From Pelecanus crispus (Eukaryota; Chordata; Aves; Pelecaniformes; Pelecanidae): a stretch of 64,000 bases of DNA. The DNA lies in assembly GCF_030463565.1 (NCBI RefSeq), contig NC_134653.1:32921150-32985149 (forward strand), in the 5' to 3' direction. The position numbers and the translations under genes are program-made. The first letter of the stretch is position 1; every line of letters starts with the position of its first letter. Of the stretch, positions 50,901 through 58,671 are shown piece by piece. Under the pieces are notes generated by a model. That model made no database searches, was not told the DNA's origin, and saw only the letters and a list, made by a program, of their open reading frames with translations.

Positions 50901-51871
50901 ATAGAGCAGCTTAGTGGGCACCTGGTGTCCAGCCAGGATTAACCCACCACATATACACATACAAAATCCTGAAGTACCAGTTCTTACCCGAACATTTAAT
51001 AAGGCTGGAGTTGATACAGTCTCTGGCTCTTGTTTCACAGCAGCTGTGGCCTCAGTCTCCAAGCCTAGTTCTAACGCACTAAGTGGCACTGACTGCAGGG
51101 GAAAGAAAGTAAGCATCAGGAAACCTTCACATTAGCAGGGAAAAAACCTTAAGACTAAATACCCATCCACAAAATGGAATTTAATGGGGAAGCCCTTAAC
51201 AGTGCTCATTAACAAAGGCTCCACCGAAAATAAAGATCATCAAGTGGTTGATTTCACATTCAAAGAAGTTAAACATACAACACCTTGTTAGTTAACTCTG
51301 GTGAAAACGTGATGTCACTGTTCAACATACTACTGTTCCCACTCCATGTCTGAAATGGTTATGTTCTTGCAGACTGAATGTTGTCATGGAGCTTAAACAC
51401 CATATTATACTACACTTTTTGCACATTTTCTAGGAGAGCAGCTAGACTCCAGTGATTATTAGAGTTCTCCATGGATACACGACAGCATGTTCCCATTCAA
51501 TGTCCAGAAGTTAAGCATATTTATGTTTATACTGACCTCAGTGTATTTCAGATTGCTTTTTTGTATAAAAGTTTAAAATTAATTATCAAGTAATTTTCTA
51601 ATCTCAGTACTACGAAGCAAGAAATTTATGAAAACTCCACATTCTTTAACCATTTGCTGTGGACACCATGCCCCCCTCCACAATAAATCAAGAACAAGCT
51701 TTTATGTCCTCTAGCAAACGACTATGTTCTTGTTTTAACCTGCTGAACAGCTGGAGTTGGTGCTGGATTTGCAAGAACTACGTCTGGCGAGTCAATATCA
51801 AATAGATCATTTGGACTGATTCCACTCTCACTCAAAGCAGCAAGCAACAGATCTTGTCCTGGCTCCACCAT
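26784..51871 (-). CDS. SBNO1: SBNO1, strawberry notch homolog 1 (DExH helicase-like protein)
   Basis: Nuclear helicase-like transcription and chromatin regulator of the strawberry-notch family. Thirty-one coding exons join with consistent phase into 4176 nt (1391 residues plus stop), against about 1393 in human. The protein starts [20 protein letters not shown] and ends [10 protein letters not shown]. Domains in order: a Ser/Thr/Gln-rich N-terminal third; an acidic stretch near 222-235; the first P-loop helicase lobe with Walker [12 protein letters not shown] (Lys326), DECH box (435-438) and SAT motif (474-476); a lysine-rich patch near 702-707; an acidic Ser/Asp/Glu tract (about 727-773); a second basic patch (783-792, possible nuclear localisation signal); the second lobe with motif-VI-like QQFGRTHR (974-981); and the conserved C-terminal SBNO region. 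All key residues are present with no frameshift. SBNO2 is excluded by the N-terminus and the C-terminal tail. Transcription comes from the CpG island at 57.5-59.2 kb. Confidence 0.97.
27876..28069 (-). CDS. SBNO1: SBNO1 coding exon 30 (residues 1280-1344)
   Basis: Encodes [40 protein letters not shown] and [12 protein letters not shown]. Acceptor CTGCTGCAG, donor GTAG|GTAAGT. Confidence 0.96.
28854..28930 (-). CDS. SBNO1: SBNO1 coding exon 29 (residues 1255-1279)
   Basis: Encodes [20 protein letters not shown] and CTHAY. Phase 2 donor TTG|GTTAGT. Confidence 0.93.
29646..29783 (-). CDS. SBNO1: SBNO1 coding exon 28 (residues 1209-1254)
   Basis: Encodes [35 protein letters not shown] and a lysine-rich end. 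Donor AAG|GTAACC, phase 0. Confidence 0.94.
30244..30336 (-). CDS. SBNO1: SBNO1 coding exon 27 (residues 1178-1208)
   Basis: Encodes [20 protein letters not shown] and [11 protein letters not shown]. Phase 0 on both sides. Confidence 0.94.
30547..30641 (-). CDS. SBNO1: SBNO1 coding exon 26 (residues 1146-1177)
   Basis: Encodes [20 protein letters not shown] and [12 protein letters not shown]. Donor ACA|GTAAGT, phase 0. Confidence 0.94.
30721..30867 (-). CDS. SBNO1: SBNO1 coding exon 25 (residues 1097-1145)
   Basis: Encodes [20 protein letters not shown] to [11 protein letters not shown]. Acceptor TTTTTTTAAG, donor TTGG|GTGAGT, phase 1 on both sides. Confidence 0.94.
31126..31200 (-). CDS. 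SBNO1: SBNO1 coding exon 24 (residues 1072-1096)
   Basis: Encodes [20 protein letters not shown] and LTLDK. Phase 1 on both sides; 75 nt, so frame-neutral if skipped. Donor AAAG|GTATTT. Confidence 0.95.
31730..31829 (-). CDS. SBNO1: SBNO1 coding exon 23 (residues 1039-1071)
   Basis: Encodes [20 protein letters not shown] and [13 protein letters not shown]. Acceptor TTACACAG, donor AAAG|GTAAGT. Confidence 0.95.
32314..32385 (-). CDS. SBNO1: SBNO1 coding exon 22 (residues 1015-1038)
   Basis: The shortest coding exon, 72 nt: [20 protein letters not shown] and FDNK. Phase 0 on both sides, so skipping it would keep the frame. Confidence 0.94.
32487..32599 (-). CDS. SBNO1: SBNO1 coding exon 21 (residues 977-1014), motif VI
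   Basis: Encodes [20 protein letters not shown] to [13 protein letters not shown]. With exon 20 it completes QQFGRTHR. Donor TTG|GTAAGA. Confidence 0.96.
33027..33162 (-). CDS. SBNO1: SBNO1 coding exon 20 (residues 932-976)
   Basis: Encodes [20 protein letters not shown], then [18 protein letters not shown], the first half of the motif-VI region. Phase 1 donor TTTG|GTAAAT. Confidence 0.96.
34395..34526 (-). CDS. SBNO1: SBNO1 coding exon 19 (residues 888-931)
   Basis: Encodes [20 protein letters not shown] to KQRFMDGDK. Acceptor TTTTTAAAG, donor AAG|GTAGTC. Confidence 0.96.
34682..34705 (+). repeat. T24 homopolymer
   Basis: Uninterrupted T on the plus strand (A24 in the SBNO1 transcript), about 155 nt upstream of the exon 19 acceptor. 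Confidence 0.95.
35441..35610 (-). CDS. SBNO1: SBNO1 coding exon 18 (residues 831-887)
   Basis: Asn/Ser/Thr-rich start, then [20 protein letters not shown] (likely helical) and [20 protein letters not shown]. Donor GAG|GTAGGC, phase 0. Confidence 0.94.
35700..35870 (-). CDS. SBNO1: SBNO1 coding exon 17 (residues 774-830)
   Basis: Encodes [20 protein letters not shown] (lysine-rich, possible nuclear localisation signal), [16 protein letters not shown] and a Thr/Ser-rich end that differs from the human protein. Donor CAG|GTACGA, phase 1. Confidence 0.93.
36171..36368 (-). CDS. SBNO1: SBNO1 coding exon 16 (residues 708-773), acidic tract
   Basis: Encodes [20 protein letters not shown] followed by a Ser/Asp/Glu-rich run with [20 protein letters not shown]. 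The acceptor GGAATTAG lacks an adjacent pyrimidine tract; the tract and a CTAAC branch point lie about 20-45 nt upstream across an AG-free zone. Confidence 0.92.
36369..36414 (-). promoter_or_regulatory. Distant branch point with AG-exclusion zone
   Basis: In the minus strand a branch consensus ACTAAC (adenosine 36414) is followed by a T13 and C6 tract, then about 25 nt with no AG before the AATTAG acceptor. Branch-to-splice-site distance is 45 nt, longer than the usual 18-40. Confidence 0.65.
36945..37096 (-). CDS. SBNO1: SBNO1 coding exon 15 (residues 657-707)
   Basis: Encodes [20 protein letters not shown], then [19 protein letters not shown] and a basic KENKIKKRK end. Donor AAAG|GTAATG, phase 1. 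Confidence 0.93.
37782..37879 (-). CDS. SBNO1: SBNO1 coding exon 14 (residues 625-656)
   Basis: Encodes [20 protein letters not shown] and [12 protein letters not shown], the start of the second helicase lobe. Phase 2 donor GCAAA|GTAAGA. Confidence 0.94.
38107..38289 (-). CDS. SBNO1: SBNO1 coding exon 13 (residues 564-624)
   Basis: Encodes [20 protein letters not shown], the [20 protein letters not shown] segment and [10 protein letters not shown]. Donor AAA|GTAAGT, phase 0. Confidence 0.94.
39537..39690 (-). CDS. SBNO1: SBNO1 coding exon 12 (residues 512-563)
   Basis: Encodes [20 protein letters not shown] through [11 protein letters not shown]. Acceptor TTTATTTTAG, donor CTG|GTAAGA. Confidence 0.95.
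40964..41069 (-). CDS. SBNO1: SBNO1 coding exon 11 (residues 477-511)
   Basis: Encodes [20 protein letters not shown] and [13 protein letters not shown]. Acceptor TTCTCCTAG, donor AAG|GTAATA, phase 2. Confidence 0.95.
41146..41281 (-). CDS. SBNO1: SBNO1 coding exon 10 (residues 432-476), DECH box
   Basis: Begins [20 protein letters not shown] and ends with RVVYASAT. Carries the Walker B-type DECH (435-438) and the SAT motif (474-476). The acceptor belongs to the U12-type intron; the donor is an ordinary CAG|GTATGT. Confidence 0.96.
41282..41765 (-). other. U12-type intron of SBNO1
   Basis: The donor reads GTATCCTTT, the minor-spliceosome consensus, with none of the U2 consensus GTRAGT. Near the 3' end TTCCTTAAT (41292-41300) matches the U12 branch-point consensus TTCCTTRAY, and its adenosine at 41293 is 11 nt from the terminal AG. 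The intron is 484 bp, phase 0, and falls between DFDGV and IVFDECH. Confidence 0.88.
41766..41927 (-). CDS. SBNO1: SBNO1 coding exon 9 (residues 378-431)
   Basis: Encodes [20 protein letters not shown] to [12 protein letters not shown]. It ends at a U12-type donor GTT|GTATCCTTT, in phase 0. Confidence 0.95.
42880..42970 (-). CDS. SBNO1: SBNO1 coding exon 8 (residues 347-377)
   Basis: Encodes [20 protein letters not shown] and [10 protein letters not shown]. Acceptor TATCTTCAG, donor AAG|GTGTGG. Confidence 0.93.
43120..43253 (-). CDS. SBNO1: SBNO1 coding exon 7 (residues 303-346), Walker A
   Basis: Encodes [20 protein letters not shown] then [18 protein letters not shown]. Walker A Lys326 lies here. 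Donor CTG|GTAAGT, phase 2. Confidence 0.97.
43330..44130. repeat. Degenerate dispersed repeat relic in SBNO1 intron 6
   Basis: The stretch carries phrases I recognise from an abundant amniote interspersed repeat, in the usual order: GACCAGTGGTCCACCCAGCC near 43350, a TTGTTAG/TTGGCTTTCTTAG module near 43930, and TTACCTCGCATTTATCTGAA near 44072. It is heavily diverged and fragmented. I cannot name the family with confidence (LINE-derived is likely). Confidence 0.5.
44245..44405 (-). CDS. SBNO1: SBNO1 coding exon 6 (residues 249-302)
   Basis: Encodes [20 protein letters not shown] and the [15 protein letters not shown] segment just before the P-loop. Acceptor after a long pyrimidine tract, donor CAG|GTATGC. 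Confidence 0.95.
45457..45553 (-). CDS. SBNO1: SBNO1 coding exon 5 (residues 217-248)
   Basis: Encodes [20 protein letters not shown] and the [11 protein letters not shown] end. The donor AAT|GTACGA is weak (T at -1, C at +4), but joining here restores the family-conserved [11 protein letters not shown] junction. Confidence 0.9.
46696..46796 (-). CDS. SBNO1: SBNO1 coding exon 4 (residues 183-216)
   Basis: Encodes [12 protein letters not shown] through [17 protein letters not shown]. Acceptor TTTTGTAG, donor ATG|GTAAGT, phase 1 to 0. Confidence 0.93.
48931..49240 (-). CDS. SBNO1: SBNO1 coding exon 3 (residues 80-182)
   Basis: The largest coding exon. Thr/Val/Gln-rich, with [20 protein letters not shown] near its end. 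Acceptor TTGCTAG, donor GCGA|GTAAGT, ends in phase 1. Confidence 0.95.
50030..50951 (+). mobile_element. Solo LTR of an avian endogenous retrovirus (ERVL-like)
   Basis: A 922-bp element begins TGTATTAGG and ends CCACCACA (TG...CA ends), flanked on both sides by TATAC (50025-50029 and 50952-50956), a 5-bp target duplication. Inside are a TATA-like ACATATTTAAG near 50208 and a poly(A) signal GCAATAAATT near 50750, followed by the GTTGAGTCTGTTTTGCC stretch that I know from this common bird repeat. It has no internal retroviral genes and encodes no product. It lies antisense to SBNO1 in the intron after coding exon 2. ERVL is inferred from duplication length; the exact subfamily is not determined. 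Confidence 0.88.
50425..50590 (+). repeat. Degenerate tandem modules inside the LTR
   Basis: Four copies of a CCCACGCTGGAGCAG-like core start near 50429, 50476, 50525 and 50571, spaced about 45-49 bp apart. Copies differ at a few positions each. Confidence 0.8.
50988..51092 (-). CDS. SBNO1: SBNO1 coding exon 2 (residues 45-79)
   Basis: Encodes [15 protein letters not shown] through PALLNVR, phase 0 at both ends. The donor CGG|GTAAGA lies 36 bp from the end of a solo LTR in the following intron. Confidence 0.95.
51740..51871 (-). CDS. SBNO1: SBNO1 coding exon 1 (residues 1-44)
   Basis: Start ATG at 51869-51871. The acceptor is ambiguous: TTTTTTAG|AG|ATG offers two AGs, so the exon begins at 51873 or exactly at the ATG. 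The donor is CAG|GTTAAA. Phase 0. Confidence 0.95.
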
Positions 51872-53253
51872 CTCTAAAAAATAAGAACCATAAATACAAG
51901 TTACATTTAATTTTGATTTTGTGCACACATACACACCCACGTCTAAAGCTCCCTTTCCTGGATTTAAGGGCGTACGCGATGCAGTCTCTATATGCACAGT
52001 TTCACTTTCTAGATTTGCTCTGGCTCTTTTGTTCATTTCTAGGTTCCTCTTCTATTTTGTTTTTTAAAATCTTTTCAACATACCCACCACATTTAGAAGC
52101 CAGAAGAATGAAAGAGTTTACTACACAAAATGCTATCATACCCATACACTTAAAAAGAAAAAAAAAAGATGCCTTTTCTAGTCTTCATCACACTCTTTAA
52201 GCATTACAAGAAATACCAAGAAGCAGAAATGGTGAGACTGTATTATGCTAATGATACATCTTTGTCAGTGAAGTACACTGCACGAGGGAAGCACAATTAA
52301 AACTCATTTACTTTATCTTGTAACAACAAGTTAGCGATAAAAAGCTTATAAGGAAAGCTTTTATTTCTTGCTTCCCATTACATTAGGTAGTAACTCATTC
52401 ATTGGAGAAATTCTGTTTTGCATAGTGGAAAGAACAAGTGTTCCACTATTATAGTACGTTAACTACATATTAAATAGGACGCTAACATCAGGTCACAGAC
52501 TCCTTTATGTGTAGGACAAGAAAAATTAATTTCAAAGAGCTATTCTAGACAGTTTTAAAAGTTATTAAAAAAGCCAAATACTCTATGTTTTAAGGTGAAG
52601 ATGGAAGATAGTGTTTTGCTTCCTTAAGAAGCAAGCCCATTTGCCCTATACTAAGACAAAAATTAAATGAGTCCAGATAACTTGAGCCATTGCTTATATA
52701 TTCTAAGATACACCCCAAGAAAAAAATAATTTCACTTACTCTCCACACCACCCCCTGTAATCCCCACTGGTAACAAGCATCAAAAACTAACAAAGCTGAA
52801 CAGCTACGCTAAAGCAGATCAGAGGACAAAAATATTTATTGGCATTTTAGATGCACTAAAATTCAGAGACTCCAAAACAGCGTTCACTTCCTTATCCTTC
52901 TCTACATGTACAGCTAAGCCACATCCAGCTGGTTGGTCACACACATTACTTAGCACATTTGGCAGAACAGGTAATTCTTGTAATAAATAAAGCCTCGGGC
53001 ACTTAATTCTTATTCTTCCTAGTTTTAGTCTGTCCAATAGTAGGGAGAGATCTTCTTTTAGTGGACTAATACCGAGATGGTGGCACAACTGAAGTAATTG
53101 ATGTAAGGTACTGGGACAAGGGGAAGATAAACTTTTACACGAAGACTGTACTACCCAAAAGAACACCAAAGCAGCAAACAATAATTGGTGGGACTGCTAC
53201 TAACCACATGCAATCCCATTAAACACCATTTGCTGTGTCAGAACTAGGCTCTG

Positions 53254-53274
53254 CTTTTTTTTTTTTTTTTTTTT
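53254..53274 (+). repeat. T21 homopolymer
   Basis: Uninterrupted T run in the SBNO1 5' intron. Confidence 0.9.
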
Positions 53275-55578
53275 AAAAGGCATTTGAGGTGATCAGAAAA
53301 GTTGGCAGAATGGCCTGGTTTGTAGTTTTCAGGTACACAAAATACTAAGAAATATTAAGACATCTAGCAGATTTAATTAACATGGCAGCTCCTTTAAAGG
53401 ATGTCACCTCCCATTAATGTGCCTTCTAGAACCCTGAATGGGTCAAGAAAAATGAGTAAGAACAGACTGTTAGCTTTACCTTCCAGAAGCATTAAGCTGC
53501 CCATCTCAAAAAAGGCGTCTACACATATATATTAATTGGGTAGGATAAATCCTTACTTTTCATCTGACTGAAATACTACCAGCGATCATCATACCTAAGT
53601 TTGGAAGCTTGCAGCTTTGTTCACTAATTAGAAACAGGTGAGAGGAGAAAGACTAAGTCTGCAGATGAAGTTTTAGCTTATCAGTACTTCTGGTGTTAGG
53701 AACATCAGAGCAGCCATCGAAGGTGAATTGCTCCACAGAAGGGGAATTAACACAGGTTACCCTGTCAAACCAGCAGCTCTGAAACACTCTACAATTGTAA
53801 CTTTACAGTATCAATTTGGGAAGGAGGCATGAGCACTCTTCCACATAGCATAACACCTTTGCTCAATATGATCAAACTAACAAACAAGTTTAAATGTACA
53901 AAGGAAAACACATCAGTTATGCCATTATTTAGTCTGCATATATTTTTGATCATGCCATTTCTCAAAGAAGGTATGACTAAAACTTGGTTGAGAGATAAGT
54001 AACTCTATTGAATAGAGGCAAGGAAAGTCAGAAGCTTGGGGCTGTTTACTTAAAGGAGAACTAGGACAAAAAAATTACTCAAGATAACTTATACTCTTAC
54101 TTTTGCAATATATGAAGGAAAGGCCTTCTATGAAGTTGAGACTCAAAGCAAAACCAAGACTAGGAAAAAAGCCACGCCAACCGCACAAAAACACATCTTC
54201 CCCAACCATCCTAAAATGGTGCCACAACCTATCAAGTTTGTTTCAAGTCAAGCTTGACACATCCACAATGACGCTGAACTCTACATTTTTAACCTTTAAA
54301 AACACAATGGCTTGGGTATCTTAAGACAGTCTCACCAAGTCCAGAAAAAAACCATTCATGGCAGTAATACTTCAATTGCTTACTTCGAAGTTTTGACTAG
54401 ATGACCAGTGATAGAAACTAGTATAGCAATTCCTACAATTCCAGAATAAGTATCTTCAGTTTAGAAGCACCCCTTTCCTAGCAGGGCTGTTTTCACATAA
54501 GAAACCCCCCAGCTGCATCTCTCTCATGCTAACCCCAATTTTAACAGTCTTGAAAATTAGCGGTTGCTAACAATCCAGCAAAAAGCTAAGTAAAACAATG
54601 GCAATTGTTTATTTGTCTGTCAGACAGTTTGGACAATGAAAGTTTGACTAGTTTCACTTATTTTGTTTCTGCACACTAGGAACAAAGCTGCATTGTTTGA
54701 AACTGGAACAAAAGGAATTCTGAACTTCTAGAATTTTTACATTAAAAATATCACTGAATACTTAGCACCAATTTTAGGATTTGTAAAACCTCCAAGCACC
54801 ATTGCTGCCCTCCCCCACCCTCTAATTTCTCCTTCCCTCATATAGTTTTAATTTAGTAAGGAAATTAAATAAAAAAAAAACCAAAACAAAACAGGAAAAG
54901 CTGCATCATGATAGCTTAGTTTATTTTTTGTGACATACGCTAGTCAAGCCTAAAACATTATCAAGCTGAAACAGCTCCATAATCTTACAAGGTAGGAGGC
55001 TCCTGAGTTAACAGAAGTGAAAGCAACTTTATCAAGTTCTGCAGCTCAGCCTTGGCAATGCTATATAAGGACCTGTTTGCCACATCTTAAAAATCTCCAA
55101 AAGAAAATACTTATAAAAAAGTTGTGAATATTACAAGCTGTTCCCTGAGCATTTCACCAGTCGAAGAACTGTTCTGAGCATGCAGAATCTTGCAGATAAG
55201 GTTGCCTATGTTTAGTCAGGCTGTCCAATGTCACTGAGCAAGAATCAACCTGTTAGATAAAACTAAAAAAAATATTTACAAAATTTCAGCAGTAGTAGTA
55301 TCTCTATTTTCTTTGTATTAAGAAAAAATATAAACTGCTGCCATTTCAAGAAGGGCTATCAAAACACACCAAGCATTTTTTGTAAGGTGCTCTTCTGCTG
55401 AAGAATATAGCCGAAAACTTTGATAAAATACAGTTTTGCTACAACTGCACATTATGTAAATAATTTCTGATTTAAAGACACAAAACCAGAATGCCATGTT
55501 TAATACTATGTCATGTATCCATGCCAACCTAGCTCTCTCCCTCCCTCCATTTTAGCTTTGGTAACAAAGAAGCAAAAC

Positions 55579-55603
55579 AAAAAAAAAAAAAAAAAAAAAA
55601 AAA
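55579..55603 (+). repeat. A25 homopolymer
   Basis: Uninterrupted A run in the SBNO1 5' intron. Confidence 0.9.
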
Positions 55604-57491
55604 GAGATATTCTAAAACACATGTCAAGCAACCTGCTCTCCATTTCCCCTAAGAAAAATAATGGTAGAATCCTAAACAATGAAAACGCTTTTGATTTTTA
55701 GGTCTGTGAGTTACACACTGTAACACTGTATACCTAAAGTACTTACTTAAAAATCATTATGAACTACAGTATCACAACTTAGCCCAAACCAAACATCACA
55801 ATCAACTAGGCACCGCTATTTCCAAACCCTCTGGCCTCTGTGGCATACCCAACCTGCAAACTGAGGCTTTTATGCTTGGCCTAGGACACTAATGTAGTTA
55901 AGCAACTCCTGTTCTCCTTTTATTGGAAGGGTTTTTTCCCACTGGCTTTCTGAGGAATACATGTCACTTGGACTATACTGGAAGCCATTTAAAATATCAC
56001 ACAAATTCTGAACTTGTAGAGAAGAGACAGATATGTCCCTCAAATTCTCTGGCTTTCTAAACTGTCAGCTATTACCAACCTAAAATTTTCACATCTCTGT
56101 TTGCAGCCTCTCACAACAGAGGCGTAAGGACTGCTAACCCCCAATCCCACACAACAGGATTCTCTGGATATCCAGATGGGTTCTGCTCATCTCACAGCTT
56201 TTGGCTCCAGAAGGCAACCTGGGTAACAACAGAAAAGAAAAAACCCAACCTTTCCAAGTCACCATCCAATCAAAGAGTAAAACACTAATTACTGAACTCA
56301 CCCATCCCCATGTGCTTTAACCTCAAGACTAGTAGTTAACATTGCATTTAAATGTACAAAGTTAACTTCTGATTTTTGTGAAAATTATTCCAAACCTGTA
56401 AAAAACATACCAGTTTTTCAAACGCTGGTTACCTCTCTAAAGTCAAAGCTCATAAGGACATGAGGTACAGTCCAGGATACTGTGGGATTCAGCTCTGCCT
56501 CAAAACTCTATGATGACTGTTTTATGAAATTTACAGTAGTCAGGATACACAGTCTAAAAATGTGAAATTCAGAAGTTGCTAAAGAGACTAAACAATGCAA
56601 TGATTTGGCATGAAATCAGCTTTCAGACTAAATGGTTGGAGGTGATAATTTAGCCAGTACCAAAAGTTTTTAAGAAGTAAAAAATGCAGAGGAGACAAGG
56701 AGATAAGAACAGCATCTGAGCACTGAACCCTTCCTTAGTTTTGGCCTGGCAGTCAGTTCTAGGTGTATCTCAAAGCACAAGAAATGCATCAACCATCTAC
56801 TACCTACTTCAATAGCTTTTAGAGCAGCTATCAGCCAGTTCTGACACCAAAGAACTCATCTGGACAATGAGACAAATTGCCCACATTTTATTTTTAAGGA
56901 CTAAGATTGCATTCAAATATAACATATCATGCCCATAAGGAAGATATAGAAAAACAATCTAACTCTCACACTGCTACACAACTTCTGCCATAGTAAATTC
57001 TTTGCTTTGCATCACCAATTCAAGTTTTTCAATTTAGGGCAGGGAAAAAAAAAACCAAAACCCTTGCAAAGCATTCATTTATGCATTTAAATAATTTTAA
57101 TCCAGACACAACCTATGTACTCTAAAGCCAAACAGCCTATCACTAAGTTAAGAATTAACTCTAGAGCAAGTAAAAAAAAAAAAAGAAATAATTAGTGTGA
57201 ACAAATGACACAATCTAAAGTTATCTAAGGCATCAATTCAACTTTTTTTTTTTTTAAGAGTTTAAACGATTGGCCTCATCTTTAACAGGTACCAAACATC
57301 TAAAACCAGCTTACAAGTACCTGGAAGAAAGTACAAGAGTTCTAATTTATACCCTCAAACGCAGCGTGGTACCTGGGCAGCTAAAAATAATCGCGAAACA
57401 ACCGGAAAAAAAAAAAAAAAAAGAAGAAAAAACCACAAGGCCTCTTCCCCTGCAGACCGTAGGGGCATTTTTATGTTAAACAATTACTCAC

Positions 57492-57716
57492 CCTGGCAAC
57501 CTGTGTTTGAGGTGCGCTCGGTAAAGAGCCACTGGACTTTGAGGCCGGGTCTCTCGCTGCGCTGTTCGGCCCCACCGCCGGCTGCCCGGGAGCGGCGGGG
57601 CCCCCGGGGGAGGCGCGGGAGGCTCCCCGGCTCCCGGCCTCGCCACCTTCCCCACCAACACGTGTTCCCGACATAAACTTCCGGGTTGGGCTAGAATTGG
57701 CTGCGTAATTGTGTCC
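57492..57716 (-). other. Candidate SBNO1 alternative leader exon
   Basis: GC-rich sequence ending at a strong donor CCAGG|GTGAGTAAT. It stays open in one frame from an ATG near 57717 (MGHNYAANSSPTRKF...) to the donor, and that frame would join in phase with the SBNO1 start codon if the second of the two acceptor AGs is used. Just inside lie CCAAT, an ETS-type CCGGAAGT and the palindrome AACACGTGTT (CACGTG at 57659-57664), so this could also be promoter DNA. No transcript evidence is available. Confidence 0.4.
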
Positions 57717-58000
57717 CATGCGCGACTTTTTGTTTTCAGCCCTTCTTTAAAGATCCCCGTTAATAGCGTTAGAAGCCCGCAGAAGGGCAGAAGGGTGCGT
57801 CTCACGGCAGCTCCAAGGAGCCACTCCAGCACCATAAATCACCCCCCCTTCCCCCCCCCCCCCCACCACCCCGCCTCGTTTCACCAGAGCGGCTCCGCTT
57901 CAAACCTTAACAATTAACCCAGCCGCGGAAAGAGCGCACAAAGGCGAGCGGCGCGGAGACGCCGCCGTCCCGATGCCATTTTGCCCGAGCAGGGCGGTGC

Positions 58001-58021
58001 GGGGGGGGGGGGGGGGGGGGG
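58001..58021 (+). repeat. G21 homopolymer
   Basis: Twenty-one G on the plus strand between the two candidate SBNO1 leader exons; able to form G-quadruplexes, and C21 on the transcribed minus-sense RNA. Confidence 0.95.
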
Positions 58022-58592
58022 CAGCTGGGGGGAAGGCCAGCCCCACCGCCGCCCCCCACCCCCGCGCCGCCAGCCCCGCCGCCCGCTACCGCGACGCTTC
58101 CCCGGAGCCAGGGGGGCTTCGCCGCCCGCCCAGGCGGCCCCTCCGCCCCCACGCACCCGCCGGCACAAAGTTTGCCCGACTCCCGGGCGAACGGCGGCTC
58201 CGCCGAGGCAGCGGCGCCCTCCCCCGCACGCCGCGCCGCCCCCGGCCCACCGGGGACCCCCGGCGGGGACGGCGGCGCGGCCCGCCCCGCGCTGAGGGGC
58301 CAAGGGAGACGCGGAGCTCGCCGCCCCCACGGCGGCCTCCCTCCCGGACAACTCCCCCCACCCCGCTGCCGCCGCGGGCCCCGCCACCCGGTGCGCGGCG
58401 GCGGGGGACTGAGGGGAGGGGACCCCCGGGGGCGCCGCAGCGGCCCCGCCGCGCAGGGAGGGCCCCGAGGCGGCCGAGCGAGCCCTCCGCCGGGCGGAAG
58501 GGCGGAGCGGGACTCACTCGCTCTCGGTCCTGCCGCGGCCGGTCCTGGAAGTCTCCGCCGCTGGCCCCGCCGCCCGCCGCTTTCTAACTCAC

Positions 58593-58640
58593 CGCCGCCA
58601 TCTTTGCCCTCCCTCCCCTCTCACAGGGGAGGGGGAGGGG
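58593..58640 (-). other. Candidate SBNO1 leader exon 1 (3' part)
   Basis: The minus strand carries GGGCAAAGATGGCGGCG followed by a donor GTGAGT at 58587-58592. The YY1-like AAGATGGCG is typical just downstream of housekeeping start sites. The upstream limit is unknown. It contains an ATG three codons before the donor. Confidence 0.5.
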
Positions 58641-58671
58641 AGCGGGGCCGGGGCCGCCCGCCGCCCCGCAC

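Larger units (their letters stand above)
26927..51739 (-). other. SBNO1 internal introns (contents)
   Basis: Thirty introns fill the gaps between the coding exons listed. All have GT-AG ends; the one at 41282-41765 is U12-type. Most run 80-2200 bp and hold nothing beyond homopolymers (for example T24 at 34682-34705). Exceptions are a dispersed-repeat relic near 43330-44130 and a solo LTR at 50030-50951. A one-mismatch CTCF core lies at about 33709-33720. Confidence 0.85.
51874..57491 (-). other. SBNO1 5' intron
   Basis: 5.6 kb (6.7 kb if the upstream leader exon is used) between the candidate leader exons and the start-codon exon. AT-rich with poly(A/T) tracts. No coding exon, RNA gene or repeat family recognised. 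Confidence 0.7.
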
